DNA of 64,000 nucleotides from Aeromicrobium erythreum (GTDB lineage Bacteria; Actinomycetota; Actinomycetes; Propionibacteriales; Nocardioidaceae). The stretch spans positions 2,294,001 to 2,358,000 of the forward strand of contig NZ_CP011502.1 in NCBI RefSeq assembly GCF_001509405.1, given 5' to 3'. Position 1 is the stretch's first letter. The number at the start of each line of letters is the position of its first letter. Below the pieces are notes generated by a model, which worked only from the letters and a program-made list of their open reading frames with translations, was not told the DNA's origin and made no database searches. A program made the translations under genes and the position numbers. Shown here piece after piece: positions 1 through 9,317 of the stretch.

Positions 1-8
1 CGAGCCAG

Positions 9-36
9 CCCATCAGATCGGGCCCATCAGATCGGG
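9..36. repeat. 14-bp tandem duplication at the 3' end of htpX
   Basis: The 14-base unit cccatcagatcggg occurs twice head to tail (9-22 and 23-36). The htpX stop codon falls inside the copy nearer the gene, so the duplication only extends the 3' trailer and does not alter the protein. It looks like a recent replication-slippage product. Confidence 0.8.
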
Positions 37-938
37 TCCGACAGCTCGGCGCCGACCTTGGCCAGCTGCGCGAGGCGCTGCTCCAGGGGCGGGTGGGTGG
101 CCATGACCGCGTTCACGGACGCGCGGTTGATCGCCGGCGCGAAGAAGAAGGCGCTGAGCGCCTGGGCGCCGCGCAGGTCCTCGTTGGGGATGCGGCTCAT
201 GTCGCCGGAGATCTTGACCAGCGCCGACGCGAGCTTCGACGGACGACCCGTCAGGTACGCACCGCTGCGGTCGGCGCTGAGCTCGCGGTAGCGCGACAGG
301 GCGCGGGTGAGCAGGAAGCTGACGAAGTAGACGAGCATGCTCACGAGGAACACGACGATGAACGGCACGCCGTTGCCGTTGCCGTTGCGGTTGTCGCGGT
401 CGTTGCTGCCCGCACCGAGGTAGAACCCCCAGCGGGTGATGAAGCCGGCGAGCAGGCCGAGCGACGACGCGACGGTCATGACGGAGACGTCGCGGTTGGC
501 CACGTGCGACAGCTCGTGCGCCAGTACGCCCTCGAGCTCGTCGGCGTCGAGGCGCTGCATGATGCCGGTCGTGACGCACACGGCCGAGTGCCGCGGCGTG
601 CGACCGGTCGCGAACGCGTTGGGCAGGTCGGTGACGGCGACCGCGACCGTCGGCTTCGGCATGTCGGCCATGACGCACAGCCGGTCGATCATGGCGTGCA
701 GCTCGGGCGCCTGCTCGGGGCTGACGACGCGCGCACCCATCGACTTCAGCGCGAGCGTGTCGGAGAAGTACCACTGTCCCCAGGCGAGCGCGACGGTGAT
801 GACCAGGCCGATCACCGCGCTGCCGGAGAAGGAGATGAGGACGGCACCGAACGCGACGTAGAGCGCGCCCAGCCCGAGGCTCACCCCGCCCATGCGGAGC
901 GTGAGCCCCCGGTCAGCCCTGAACCTGCTGCGGGCCAC
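27..938 (-). CDS. htpX: HtpX-type membrane zinc metalloprotease (M48)
   Basis: M48-family membrane-anchored zinc endopeptidase of about 303 aa, expected to degrade damaged membrane proteins from the cytoplasmic face. The zinc motif HELSH is at residues 141-145, with a downstream ELSADR segment supplying the third ligand. Two hydrophobic segments lie in the first 55 residues and one or two more near residues 170-230. I chose the GTG at 938 because it is preceded by a strong purine-rich ribosome site (ggagggagag); a longer open frame upstream reads through pspA in the wrong frame. It overlaps the end of the pspA-like gene by 26 bases, so the two are translationally coupled, which fits a shared role in envelope stress. 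Confidence 0.9.
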   Translation of the reverse strand: MARSRFRADRGLTLRMGGVSLGLGALYVAFGAVLISFSGSAVIGLVITVALAWGQWYFSDTLALKSMGARVVSPEQAPELHAMIDRLCVMADMPKPTVAVAVTDLPNAFATGRTPRHSAVCVTTGIMQRLDADELEGVLAHELSHVANRDVSVMTVASSLGLLAGFITRWGFYLGAGSNDRDNRNGNGNGVPFIVVFLVSMLVYFVSFLLTRALSRYRELSADRSGAYLTGRPSKLASALVKISGDMSRIPNEDLRGAQALSAFFFAPAINRASVNAVMATHPPLEQRLAQLAKVGAELSDPI

Positions 939-1623
939 GGCCCTCTCCCTCCACCTCGGTGCCCTGCGGGACGTCGAGACCCAGCTCGCGGTCGAAGCGC
1001 CGCGCCTCGAGGTCGTCGCTGCTCTCCCCCGGCCGCGCGACGATGCCGTCGGCGACGAGCTCGTCGATCGCGTCGGCACGGGCCTCCAGCTCGCGGGTGT
1101 GCCGCTCGGCGGCCTCCATCTGCTGGTTGACGCTGCTGAGCGACGACGCGATGCCGGTGTCGGCGCTGGTCAGCTGCGAGCGGGCCTCGGCGGCCGACGC
1201 ACGAGCAGTCAGCGTGTCCTTGCGGAGCCGGAAGTCCTCGATGCTGTCCTCGAGCCGGGTGGCGGCGTCGGTGATGGTCGCCTCCTCCTGCTGCAGCGCG
1301 GCGTGCCGCTCCCGCAGGTCGGCGAGCGAGTCCTCGAGCCCGACCTTGCGGCCGAGCGCGGTGCGGGCGGTGGCGTCGTCGCCGCGCTCGACGGCCTCGC
1401 GGGCCTGCGCGTCGAACGTCGCGGCCTGCTGCTCGAGCTGGCGCAGCCGCACCTCGACGCGCTTGCGGCTGGTCGTGACGTCGGCGACGCCGCGGCGCAC
1501 CTTCTGCAGGTGTGCGAGCTGGGCGCGGTAGGTGTCGTCGAGGGAGCTGCGTAGCTCCTCGCCGTCGAGCTCACGGTGCGAGCGCGACCTCCAGATGTCG
1601 CGAATCCTGCGTCCGATCCCCAT
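913..1623 (-). CDS. pspA: PspA/IM30 family protein
   Basis: Protein of 236 aa, almost entirely helical and rich in Glu, Arg, Gln and Ala, with an N-terminal amphipathic MGIGRRIRDIWRSR segment typical of PspA/IM30/Vipp1 proteins. These bind stressed membranes and assemble into ESCRT-III-like polymers. Length matches the family (220-260 aa). The start is supported by a -10 hexamer TAGGCT at 1630-1635 on the minus strand, six bases before the ATG, implying a leaderless mRNA. It is first in a two-gene operon with htpX. The pairing of PspA with an M48 protease suggests a membrane-integrity response, an inference from context. Confidence 0.88.
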   Translation of the reverse strand: MGIGRRIRDIWRSRSHRELDGEELRSSLDDTYRAQLAHLQKVRRGVADVTTSRKRVEVRLRQLEQQAATFDAQAREAVERGDDATARTALGRKVGLEDSLADLRERHAALQQEEATITDAATRLEDSIEDFRLRKDTLTARASAAEARSQLTSADTGIASSLSSVNQQMEAAERHTRELEARADAIDELVADGIVARPGESSDDLEARRFDRELGLDVPQGTEVEGEGRGPQQVQG

Positions 1624-1692
1624 GAGGTCAGCCTACGGGGCTGCGGCACGTGGGCGTCCGGACCGCGTGGGCGCGCTGTGTAGGGTGACGCC

Positions 1693-2259
1693 GTGACGCA
1701 GGAGAACGCCGCCCCCGACGACCGCACCCAGGCCGCCAAGAAGGGCCGTGCGACGCCGAGCCGCAAGGAGGCCGAGGCGGCGCGGAAGAAGGCGATGAAG
1801 ACGCCGATGACGCGCAAGGAGCAGATGCAGCGCGACCGTCAGGCGCGCTCGGACCTGCGTCGTCGTCAGCAGGAGGCCCTGCGGGCCGGCAAGGGCGACG
1901 CCCTCCCCCCGCGCGACCGCGGCCCGGTGCGCGCGTTCGTGCGTGACTACGTCGACCGTCGTCGCAACGTCGCCGAGTACCTGCTGCCGATCCTGCTCGC
2001 GGTGCTCGTCCTCAGCTTCGTCCAGGCGCCGCTCGCGCAGCTCGTCGTCGTCTACGCCTGGGGCGTGATGATCCTGCTGACCATCCTCGACGAGGTCCTG
2101 CTGGTCAGCGGCCTGCGCAAGCAGCTGAAGCTGCGCTTCCCGGGCGAGTCGACCCGCGGCGCGACCGGGTACGCCGTCCTGCGCAGCACGCAGCTGCGCC
2201 GCTTCCGCCTGCCGAAGCCGGCGATCGCGCGCGGCGAGGAGCCGCGCGAGCGCGTCTGA
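1693..2259 (+). CDS. DUF3043 family membrane protein
   Basis: Protein of 188 aa. A long, highly charged N-terminal region (about residues 1-95, Lys/Arg/Glu/Gln rich) is followed by two hydrophobic segments (about 97-113 and 117-137) and a basic C-terminal tail. This is the arrangement of the actinobacterial DUF3043 family; its function is unknown. The GTG start lies six bases after TAGGGT (1681-1686), a leaderless promoter arrangement. Transcription diverges from the pspA-htpX operon across about 70 bases. Confidence 0.82.
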   Translation: MTQENAAPDDRTQAAKKGRATPSRKEAEAARKKAMKTPMTRKEQMQRDRQARSDLRRRQQEALRAGKGDALPPRDRGPVRAFVRDYVDRRRNVAEYLLPILLAVLVLSFVQAPLAQLVVVYAWGVMILLTILDEVLLVSGLRKQLKLRFPGESTRGATGYAVLRSTQLRRFRLPKPAIARGEEPRERV

Positions 2260-2308
2260 CCCCTCACCTGTCGCGCCCCTCACCTGTCGCGCGAGGGCCC
2301 CGACGGGG

Positions 2309-2503
2309 CTACTCGCCGTGCAGCGACATCGGTCCGTAGACCTCGGTGTCGCCGTCGAGCAGCCGTGCCTGGTCGACGCCCTGGTCGAGCAGCTCGGCGA
2401 AGGTCTCGCCGATCCAGGTCTCGGCGTCACCGCGGCTGTCGAAGGCGTCGGAACGACCCTTCTCCTGTCCGTCGGCGGTCTCCAGCAGCCAGGTCCAGCT
2501 CAT
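2309..2503 (-). CDS. small conserved hypothetical protein
   Basis: Acidic 64-aa protein beginning MSWTWLLE and ending in GPMSLHGE. It has no membrane segment or cysteine. A good ribosome site (aggagg) precedes the ATG at 2503. I recognise the pattern from small actinobacterial conserved proteins but know no function. It lies just upstream of, and is transcribed away from, the 3' end of gcvT in the same direction, convergent with the DUF3043 gene. Confidence 0.7.
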   Translation of the reverse strand: MSWTWLLETADGQEKGRSDAFDSRGDAETWIGETFAELLDQGVDQARLLDGDTEVYGPMSLHGE

Positions 2504-2590
2504 CGACGTCCTCCTGATCGGTCGTGCGTGGTCGGTCGTGCCATCCTCGCCCCGACGTGACCGTGCGGCAGGCCGGGACGAGGTCGGGGC

Positions 2591-3706
2591 TCAGGTCGAG
2601 GGGGCGACGAACGGGGGCTTGGTCACCGTGAACGGCTCAGCGCGACGTCGCACCTCCACGAGCACGTCGTCGCCGTCGCCGACCGCGCGGTCGAGCAGCG
2701 CCAGCCCGATCCCCTGGCGCAACGTGGGCGAGAAGGTCCCGGACGTCACCTCGCCGACGACGTCACCGGGTGCGCCGTCGGGTCCGACGGCCCGCACCAC
2801 CATGCCCGGTCGCGGGATCCCGCGGCCGGAGGAGACGATGCCGCGCACCAGCGGGACGCTCTTCTCCTCACGCTGACGCACGAGCGCGTCCTTGCCGGTG
2901 AACGTCGGCTTGTCCCAGCCGACCGCCCAGCCGGCGCGTGCCATGACCGGGGAGATCTCGGCCGACAGCTCGTGGCCGTGCAGCGGGTAGCCCATCTCGG
3001 TGCGCAGCGTGTCGCGCGCGCCGAGACCGCAGGGCCGCAGCCCGTGCGGCTCGCCTGCGGCCAGCAGCGCCTCCCAGACAGCGGGGGCGTCGTCGGCCCG
3101 GACGACGAGCTCGTAGCCCTTCTCCCCCGTGTAGCCGGTGCGGCACACGATCGCCTCGGCGCCGCCGACGGGCGCCTCGACGAACGACATGTAGGCGTGG
3201 TCGGTGGGCACGCCGACACCGGCGAGCACCGCGTCGGCCGCGGGCCCCTGCACGGCGAGGACGGCCAGCTCGCGGTGACGGTCGACCACCTCGATGCCGG
3301 CCGGAGCATCGGCGCGCAGCCGCTCCACGACGGCGGCCGTGTTGGCGGCGTTGGGCACGAGGAAGACGTCGAAGTCGCTGCGCACGTAGGCGATGAGGTC
3401 GTCGACGGTGCCGCCGTCCTCGTCGCAGCAGAGCGTGTACTGGGCCTGGCCGGGACGGATGCGACGCAGGTCGTTCGTCAGGTGCGCGTTCACGTGGTCG
3501 ACGGCGCCCGCGCCGCGGACGCTGGCCTTGCCCAGGTGGCTCACGTCGAACAGGCCCGCCGCCTCGCGCACGGCAGCGTGCTCGGCGAGGACGCCGCCAC
3601 CGGACTCCGACGGGTACTCCAAAGGCATCGACCAGCCCCCGAACTCGGCCATCTTGGCGCCGAGGGCCACGTGGTGGTCGTGCAGCGGCGAACGGAGCAG
3701 GTCCAT
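2591..3706 (-). CDS. gcvT: glycine cleavage system aminomethyltransferase (T protein)
   Basis: T protein of the glycine cleavage system, which transfers the one-carbon unit from aminomethyl-lipoyl-H protein to tetrahydrofolate and releases ammonia. The 371-aa length is typical. Family segments visible are the N-terminal LLRSPLHDHHVALGAKMAEF, DVSHLGK and FTGKDALVRQ near the C-terminus. The open frame extends far upstream antisense to pepA, but the real start is the ATG at 3706: it begins the conserved N-terminus and follows TACGTT (3714-3719) by seven bases, a leaderless arrangement. The other glycine-cleavage genes are not in this window. It diverges from pepA with about 30 bases between starts. 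Confidence 0.93.
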   Translation of the reverse strand: MDLLRSPLHDHHVALGAKMAEFGGWSMPLEYPSESGGGVLAEHAAVREAAGLFDVSHLGKASVRGAGAVDHVNAHLTNDLRRIRPGQAQYTLCCDEDGGTVDDLIAYVRSDFDVFLVPNAANTAAVVERLRADAPAGIEVVDRHRELAVLAVQGPAADAVLAGVGVPTDHAYMSFVEAPVGGAEAIVCRTGYTGEKGYELVVRADDAPAVWEALLAAGEPHGLRPCGLGARDTLRTEMGYPLHGHELSAEISPVMARAGWAVGWDKPTFTGKDALVRQREEKSVPLVRGIVSSGRGIPRPGMVVRAVGPDGAPGDVVGEVTSGTFSPTLRQGIGLALLDRAVGDGDDVLVEVRRRAEPFTVTKPPFVAPST

Positions 3707-3736
3707 GTCGGCCAACGTAGCGGGCTGCGTGATTAC

Positions 3737-5236
3737 ATGGGCGACATGGCCCCTTCGACGCCCGCCCGCTCGTCCGCCTCCTCCTTGCCTGACGTCTCCG
3801 TCAGCACCGCCAAGCCCTCGACGGTCAAGACCGACGTCCTCGTGCTCGGCGTGCGGACCGACGACGACGCGGCCGACCTCGCCCCGACGCTGGCCCTGCT
3901 CGGCTTCACCGGCGAGAAGGGGCAGGTCGTCGTGGCGCCCGGCGGGGAGGCCACGAAGGCGGGCACCGTCGTCGCCGTCGGCCTGAGCGAGGAGCCCGAC
4001 GCCGAGGAGCTGCGCCGCGCCGCCGCCTCGGGCGTGCGCGCCGCGATCAGGCTGAAGGCCTCGACCACCGCCCTGGCGCTGCAGCCGGCCGGTGCGGACG
4101 ACGTCGTCGCGGTCGCGGAGGGCGCGCTGCTCGGCGCCTACCGCTACGAGGCCTACAAGACGAAGGCGTCCGACGACGACGCGCGCCTGGGTGCGGTCAC
4201 GGTGCTGTCGGCCTTCGGGCGCCAGAGCACGGTCGTCGACGCCGTCGAGCACGCCGCGGTCGTCGCACGCGCCACCGCCCTCGCCCGCGACTGGGTCAAC
4301 ACCCCGCCCGGGGACCTGCGACCGCCGGCGTTCGCCGACCAGATCGCCGAGGTCGCCGGACGCCAGCCGGTCAAGGTCTCGGTGTGGGACGAGAGGCGGC
4401 TCGAGAAGGAGGGGTGCGGCGGCATCCTCGGCGTCGGTGCCGGCTCGGAGGCTCCCCCGCGTCTGGTGCGGCTCTCCTACGAGCCCCGCAAGGCCGTCAC
4501 GCACCTCGCCCTCGTCGGCAAGGGCATCACGTTCGACTCCGGCGGCCTCTCGATCAAGAGCGGCTCCGGCATGCAGACCATGAAGATCGACATGGCGGGT
4601 GCCGCAGCCGTGGTCGCCGCCACGCTCGCCATCGCCGAGCTCGGCCTGCCGGTCAAGGTCACCGCCTTCGCCTGCCTCGCCGAGAACATGCCCAGCGGCT
4701 CGGCCACGCGTCCGGGTGACGTCCTCATCATGCGCTCGGGCTCCACGGTCGAGGTGCACAACACCGACGCCGAGGGCCGCCTCGTCCTCGCCGACGGTCT
4801 CTCCCTGGCGGTCGAGGCCGGCGCCGACCGGATCGTCGACGTCGCGACCCTCACGGGCGCCTGCGTCGTCGCGCTCGGCGAGCGCACCACGGGCGTGCTC
4901 GGCAACGACGACGCCCTCAGCGACGCGATCCTCGACGCCGCGCGCACCACGGGCGAGTCCATGTGGCCGCTGCCGATCGTCGAGGAGATGAAGTCGGCGG
5001 TGACGTCGTCGAAGATCGCCGACATCCGCCAGCACAACCCCAAGCCCTACGGTGGCACCCTGTTCGCGGCCGCGTTCCTGCGCGAGTTCGTCGGTGACAC
5101 CCCCTGGGCGCACCTCGACATCGCCGGTCCGTCGTTCAACGACGGCGGCGAGCACGGCTACACGCCGTCCGGCGGCACCGGCGTCTCGGTCCGCACGCTC
5201 GTGCGTCTCGCGTCGGACCTCGCGTCCGGTGACTGA
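3737..5236 (+). CDS. pepA: leucyl aminopeptidase (M17)
   Basis: Cytosolic M17 dinuclear metallo-aminopeptidase of about 499 aa. The family signature NTDAEGRL occupies residues 342-349, and the Lys/Asp metal-binding segment around GKGITFDSGGLSIKSG lies about 70 residues earlier. The N-terminal third is the usual variable domain. Two ATGs are possible, 3737 and 3746; neither has a clear ribosome site, and the close divergent gcvT start suggests a leaderless mRNA, so the second is equally plausible. The 3' end overlaps the next gene by eight bases. Confidence 0.93.
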   Translation: MGDMAPSTPARSSASSLPDVSVSTAKPSTVKTDVLVLGVRTDDDAADLAPTLALLGFTGEKGQVVVAPGGEATKAGTVVAVGLSEEPDAEELRRAAASGVRAAIRLKASTTALALQPAGADDVVAVAEGALLGAYRYEAYKTKASDDDARLGAVTVLSAFGRQSTVVDAVEHAAVVARATALARDWVNTPPGDLRPPAFADQIAEVAGRQPVKVSVWDERRLEKEGCGGILGVGAGSEAPPRLVRLSYEPRKAVTHLALVGKGITFDSGGLSIKSGSGMQTMKIDMAGAAAVVAATLAIAELGLPVKVTAFACLAENMPSGSATRPGDVLIMRSGSTVEVHNTDAEGRLVLADGLSLAVEAGADRIVDVATLTGACVVALGERTTGVLGNDDALSDAILDAARTTGESMWPLPIVEEMKSAVTSSKIADIRQHNPKPYGGTLFAAAFLREFVGDTPWAHLDIAGPSFNDGGEHGYTPSGGTGVSVRTLVRLASDLASGD

Positions 5237-6596
5237 GCCGGACCTGCTCGAGGCGACCCGCCGCCGGCTCGACGCCCGCGTCGCCGCGGAGCAGCGGGAC
5301 CGACGGCTCCCGTCGGTCACCGCCGCTCTCGTGCGCGGGGGTCGGACGGTGTGGTCGGGCGCGGCCGGCCACGTCGACGGCATCGATGCGTCGCCTGAGG
5401 CCACGCCCCGGACCGCGTACCGGATCGGCTCGATCACGAAGACCTTCGTCGCCGTGCAGGTGCTGCGGCTGCGCGACGAGGGCCACCTGGCCCTCAACGA
5501 CCGGATCGGTCGGCACCTGCCGGAGCTCGACCTCGACGTCACCGTCGCGCAGCTGCTGAGCCACACCGCCGGCCTGCAGGCCGAGACCGACGCCTCGTGG
5601 TGGGAGCGCTCGCCAGGGCTGACGTGGACGGACCTGCTAGCGACGGCCGCACCGCGGCTCGTCCACGTCCCCGGCACGCGGTTCCACTACTCCAACACCG
5701 GCTTCGCCGTGCTGGGCGAGCTGGTCGCCCGCCTGCGGGGCACGTCGTGGCACGAGAGCGTCGTCGCCGACCTCCTCGAGCCGCTCGGCATGACCGCGAC
5801 GACGCTGCGACCCGGCCCCGACGCGGCACCGGGCCTGGCCGTGCACCCCTTCGCCGACGTCGCCCACGTGGAGCCCGAGCACGACGCCGAGGCGCTCGCT
5901 CCCGCCGGGCAGCTCTGGTCGAGCGCCGAGGACCTCGCGCGCTGGGCCGCGTTCGCCGCCGGCCGTACCGACGACCTGCTCCCGTCGGGCACGCTCGAGG
6001 AGATGCTGCGACCCGTCGCCGTGAGCGACGTCCCGCGGCAGCCCTGGACCGGGGCCCACGCGCTCGGCTGGCAGGTCTGGAACGTCGGCGGTCGCCGCTT
6101 CGTGGGGCACGGCGGATCGATGCCCGGCTTCCTCGCGGGCCTGCGGGTCGACGCGGCCACCGGGGATGGCGTCGTCGTCCTTGCCAACGCCACCTCCGGC
6201 CTCGGCCCCCTGGCCACCGACCTGCTCGACCTCCTGCGCGAGCTGGAGCCCCTGGCTGGTCCGGCCTGGACACGCCGGCCCGGCCACGCGGACCGGCTCG
6301 ACCTGGTGGGCGACTGGTTCTGGGGCACCGCCCGATACTCAGCCCGTCTCGAGGACGAGCACCTGGTGCTGGGCGAGCCGGGCGCGGGCCGCGGTGCCCG
6401 CTTCCGCGCCGACGCCGACGGCACCTGGATCGGGCTGGAGGGCTACCACGAGGGCGAACGCCTGGCGGTCCGTCGTGACGCCGACGGCCGACCGGTGCAG
6501 CTGACGCTGGCGAGCTTCGTCTTCACCCGCACCCCCTACGACCCGTCTCCCGACGTCGAGGTGCCGGGCGGTCTCGACGAGGCCGGCTGGTCCTGA
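5229..6596 (+). CDS. serine hydrolase, beta-lactamase class C / penicillin-binding-like
   Basis: Beta-lactamase-related serine hydrolase of about 455 aa. The catalytic SxxK motif is SITK at residues 68-71, the YxN motif is YSN starting at Tyr154, and an HGG triad begins at His294, so the fold looks complete and active. No signal peptide is visible, which argues for a cytoplasmic esterase or peptidase rather than an antibiotic-resistance enzyme. A C-terminal lipocalin-like extension of about 130 residues follows. The GTG start overlaps the end of pepA, and its stop overlaps the next ATG (TGATG), giving a coupled three-gene unit. The substrate is unknown. Confidence 0.85.
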   Translation: MTEPDLLEATRRRLDARVAAEQRDRRLPSVTAALVRGGRTVWSGAAGHVDGIDASPEATPRTAYRIGSITKTFVAVQVLRLRDEGHLALNDRIGRHLPELDLDVTVAQLLSHTAGLQAETDASWWERSPGLTWTDLLATAAPRLVHVPGTRFHYSNTGFAVLGELVARLRGTSWHESVVADLLEPLGMTATTLRPGPDAAPGLAVHPFADVAHVEPEHDAEALAPAGQLWSSAEDLARWAAFAAGRTDDLLPSGTLEEMLRPVAVSDVPRQPWTGAHALGWQVWNVGGRRFVGHGGSMPGFLAGLRVDAATGDGVVVLANATSGLGPLATDLLDLLRELEPLAGPAWTRRPGHADRLDLVGDWFWGTARYSARLEDEHLVLGEPGAGRGARFRADADGTWIGLEGYHEGERLAVRRDADGRPVQLTLASFVFTRTPYDPSPDVEVPGGLDEAGWS

Positions 6597-7051
6597 TGGA
6601 CGACCTCTGGGCCGCGTACGTCGCCGCGCACCCCGAGGCGGCCGACGTCGAGCCCGCGGTGGAGCCGTTCGGCGACTCCCCCGCGATGGCCGACGCGCTC
6701 CTCGCGCTCGTCGTCGGTGGCGGCAAGCGCGCGACGGCCGGCCCGGTGTGCCCCGACGACCACCCGGTCCGCGTCGGCGACCACTGGGTCGTGCTCGACG
6801 GCTCCGGACGGTCCCAGGTCGTGCTGCGGACCGTCGACGTGCGCGTCGGGCGCCTCGACTCCGTCGACGACGCGTTCGCGCGCGACGAGGGCGAGGGCGA
6901 CCTCACCCGCGCCTGGTGGTTGCGGGCGCACCGCGACTTCGCCCGCCGGGTGCTGGGCCTCGCGGACGACGTCGACGTCGACGCGATGGAGACCCGGTTC
7001 GAGCGCTTCGCCGTGGTCTGGCCCCCGGAGCACGCCGACCCCCGCCCCTGA
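6596..7051 (+). CDS. ASCH-domain protein
   Basis: Protein of 151 aa matching the ASCH (PUA-like beta-barrel) family. The middle contains the typical run of a beta strand ending in TVDVRVGRL, then DDAFARDEGEGD and WWLRAHRDFF-like text. ASCH domains are thought to bind RNA or modified nucleotides, and some members hydrolyse N4-acetylcytidine; the exact role here is unknown. The ATG overlaps the preceding stop by one base, so it is translated with the serine hydrolase gene. Confidence 0.8.
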   Translation: MDDLWAAYVAAHPEAADVEPAVEPFGDSPAMADALLALVVGGGKRATAGPVCPDDHPVRVGDHWVVLDGSGRSQVVLRTVDVRVGRLDSVDDAFARDEGEGDLTRAWWLRAHRDFARRVLGLADDVDVDAMETRFERFAVVWPPEHADPRP

Positions 7052-7068
7052 CGTCCTGAGGCTGGGGG

Positions 7069-7671
7069 TCAGGAGAGGTTGAGGGTCTGGGCGGCCTGCT
7101 CGACCTCGTCCCACTCCGTGCGGTCGCCGCCGCGACGGTCGGGGTGCGAGCGCGCACGGGCCTGCTTCCACCAGCGGCGCAGCACCTCGTCGTCGGGGCG
7201 GACGGTGACGTCGCCGCCCGCGACGTCGGCCGAGACCTGCAGCGTCGCGATGGCGTCGCGCTCGCTCGGCGACAGCGAGCGGGGTCCGGCTGGCGGACGC
7301 GTCGGTCCGCCGCCGGCGGTGGAGCGTCGCGGGTCGCGGCTGCTGGACGACGCCGTGTGGCCGCTGGAGCGGCCCTGCTGGCGCACCGCGTAGTCGCGCA
7401 TGCGCTGCGGGTAGCCCACACGGTTCGCGTCGTAGACCGGGATCCCGAGCTTGCGGGCCAGCTCGGCGGCCGCCTTGTAGGACTCCACGCGTCGGCGGAT
7501 CGACTCGCCGTCGGACGCGACCAGCACGACCGTGGGCTCGTTGAAGGACGTGCGCGGCTCGACGTACGCCTCGACGCCGTGACGGATGGTCGCCCAGTCG
7601 CGCAGCGCCGCCATGTCGTCACGCACGGCGCGGCGGTCGGAGCTGCCGCGTCGGCGGCCGAACAGTGCCAT
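7069..7671 (-). CDS. conserved hypothetical protein with a J-domain-like HPD segment
   Basis: Protein of 200 aa with an N-terminal alpha/beta region (to about residue 95), a low-complexity Ser/Arg/Pro/Gly linker, and a C-terminal helical region. The C-terminus holds WWKQARARSHPDRRGGD, which resembles helix II, the HPD loop and helix III of DnaJ J-domains. The start ATG at 7671 follows cAGAAT by six bases, a near-consensus leaderless -10. I know the family only as actinobacterial hypotheticals. Convergent with the ASCH gene. Confidence 0.65.
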   Translation of the reverse strand: MALFGRRRGSSDRRAVRDDMAALRDWATIRHGVEAYVEPRTSFNEPTVVLVASDGESIRRRVESYKAAAELARKLGIPVYDANRVGYPQRMRDYAVRQQGRSSGHTASSSSRDPRRSTAGGGPTRPPAGPRSLSPSERDAIATLQVSADVAGGDVTVRPDDEVLRRWWKQARARSHPDRRGGDRTEWDEVEQAAQTLNLS

Positions 7672-7885
7672 GGCGACATTCTGCCCGACCCCCGGTGGCG
7701 ACGGGCCCGGTACGAGGCGACCGCTCCCCCGGACGACCCCTGCGACGACGCCTGCGACGACCCCTGCGGACGAGCCCCGCGGACGAGTCCAGAGAACCTA
7801 CTCACCGGTCGCTCCCCCCGTGGTGCGGCGTGGGCCGAGGGTGACAAGATGGCTGGCGAACGACCATTCCACGCGGGAGGACACT

Positions 7886-9298
7886 GTGGCGGACAGCCCG
7901 GGCGACCAGAGCACGAACACCTTCGACATCGTCATCCTGGGCGGCGGCAGCGGCGGTTACGCCTGCGCCCTCCGTGCGGTGCAGCTCGGCCTCAGCGTCG
8001 CGCTCGTCGAGAAGGGCAAGCTCGGCGGCACCTGCCTGCACAACGGCTGCATCCCGACCAAGGCGCTGCTGCACGCCGCCGAGGTCGCCGACGAGACCCG
8101 CCACAGCGAGACCTACGGCGTCAAGGCGACGTTCGAGGGCATCGACATGGCGCAGGTCAACAGCTACAAGGCCGGCGTCATCGACCGTCTCTACAAGGGT
8201 CTGCAGGGCCTCATCAAGTCCGGCGGCATCACGGTCGTGGAGGGCGAGGGTCGCCTCGTCTCCACCGACGCGAACGGCGGCGGCGTCGTCGAGGTCGACG
8301 GCCAGCAGTACACCGGCCGCAACGTCGTGCTCGCCACCGGCTCCTACGCCCGCAGCCTCCCCGGCCTCGAGATCGGCGGCCGCGTCGTGACGAGCGAGGA
8401 GGCCCTCACGATGAGCGAGGTCCCCGAGAAGGTCGTCATCATCGGCGGCAGCGTCATCGGCGTGGAGTTCGCGTCGGTCTGGCGCTCCTTCGGCGCCGAG
8501 GTCACCATCATCGAGGCGCTCCCGTCGCTGGTCCCGCTGGAGGACCCGACGCTGTCGAAGAACCTCGAGCGCGCGTTCCGCAAGCGCAAGATCGCCTTCA
8601 AGACGGGCACCAAGTTCTCCGGCGTCGAGCAGACCGACAGCGGCGTCACGGTCTCCCTCGAGGACGGCTCGACCATCGAGACCGACCTCGTCCTCGTCGC
8701 GGTGGGTCGCGGTCCGAACGGCAACGGCAACGGCTTCGAGGAGGCCGGTGTCACGGTCGACCGCGGCTGGGTCCCCACCGACGAGCGCCTGCGCACGAAC
8801 GTCCCCGGCGTGTTCGCCGTCGGCGACCTCGTGCCCGGCCTGCAGCTCGCGCACCGCGGCTTCGCGCACGGCATCTTCGTGGCCGAGGAGATCGCGGGCC
8901 TCTCCCCGCAGCCGGTCCTCGACCCGGGCATCCCGCGCGTCACCTACTGCGACCCCGAGCTCGCGTCGGTCGGCATCACCGAGCCGCAGGCCAAGGAGAA
9001 GTACGGCGACGAGAACGTCGAGACGGTCGAGTACAACCTCGGCGGCAACGGCAAGAGCCAGATCCTCGGCACGGCCGGTGTCATCAAGCTCGTCCGCGAG
9101 AAGGACGGGCCGATCGTCGGCGTGCACATGATCGGCGCCCGCTACGGCGAGCAGGTCGGCGAGGCCTCCCTCATCGTCAACTGGGAGGCCTACCCCGAGG
9201 ACGTCGCGCAGCTGATCCACGCGCACCCCACCCAGAACGAGGCTCTCGGCGAGGCTGCCCTCGCCCTGGCCGGCAAGCCCCTCCACTCGCACGCCTGA
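7886..9298 (+). CDS. lpdA: dihydrolipoyl dehydrogenase (E3)
   Basis: FAD-containing E3 component that reoxidises dihydrolipoyl groups of 2-oxoacid dehydrogenase complexes with NAD+. The protein has 470 aa. The FAD-binding [10 protein letters not shown] is at the N-terminus, the redox-active disulfide is Cys50/Cys55 ([13 protein letters not shown]), the second Rossmann motif [10 protein letters not shown] is near residue 190, and the dimer-interface HAHPTQNE motif is near the C-terminus. I chose the GTG at 7886, preceded by gggagg, rather than a much longer upstream frame. It is 19 bases from sucB and certainly co-transcribed with it. Confidence 0.95.
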   Translation: MADSPGDQSTNTFDIVILGGGSGGYACALRAVQLGLSVALVEKGKLGGTCLHNGCIPTKALLHAAEVADETRHSETYGVKATFEGIDMAQVNSYKAGVIDRLYKGLQGLIKSGGITVVEGEGRLVSTDANGGGVVEVDGQQYTGRNVVLATGSYARSLPGLEIGGRVVTSEEALTMSEVPEKVVIIGGSVIGVEFASVWRSFGAEVTIIEALPSLVPLEDPTLSKNLERAFRKRKIAFKTGTKFSGVEQTDSGVTVSLEDGSTIETDLVLVAVGRGPNGNGNGFEEAGVTVDRGWVPTDERLRTNVPGVFAVGDLVPGLQLAHRGFAHGIFVAEEIAGLSPQPVLDPGIPRVTYCDPELASVGITEPQAKEKYGDENVETVEYNLGGNGKSQILGTAGVIKLVREKDGPIVGVHMIGARYGEQVGEASLIVNWEAYPEDVAQLIHAHPTQNEALGEAALALAGKPLHSHA

Positions 9299-9317
9299 CC
9301 CGAACGAGGACGACATC

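Noticed and set aside
2591-5677. A single 1028-codon open frame on the minus strand covering gcvT and the complement of pepA
   Set aside because: Only the last 371 codons resemble a protein; the rest is antisense to the conserved pepA and reflects the high-GC lack of stop codons.
5229-6596. Antibiotic-resistance beta-lactamase
   Set aside because: No signal peptide and a lipocalin-like tail; the SxxK/YxN/HGG set is shared by esterases and peptidases, so a resistance claim is not supported.
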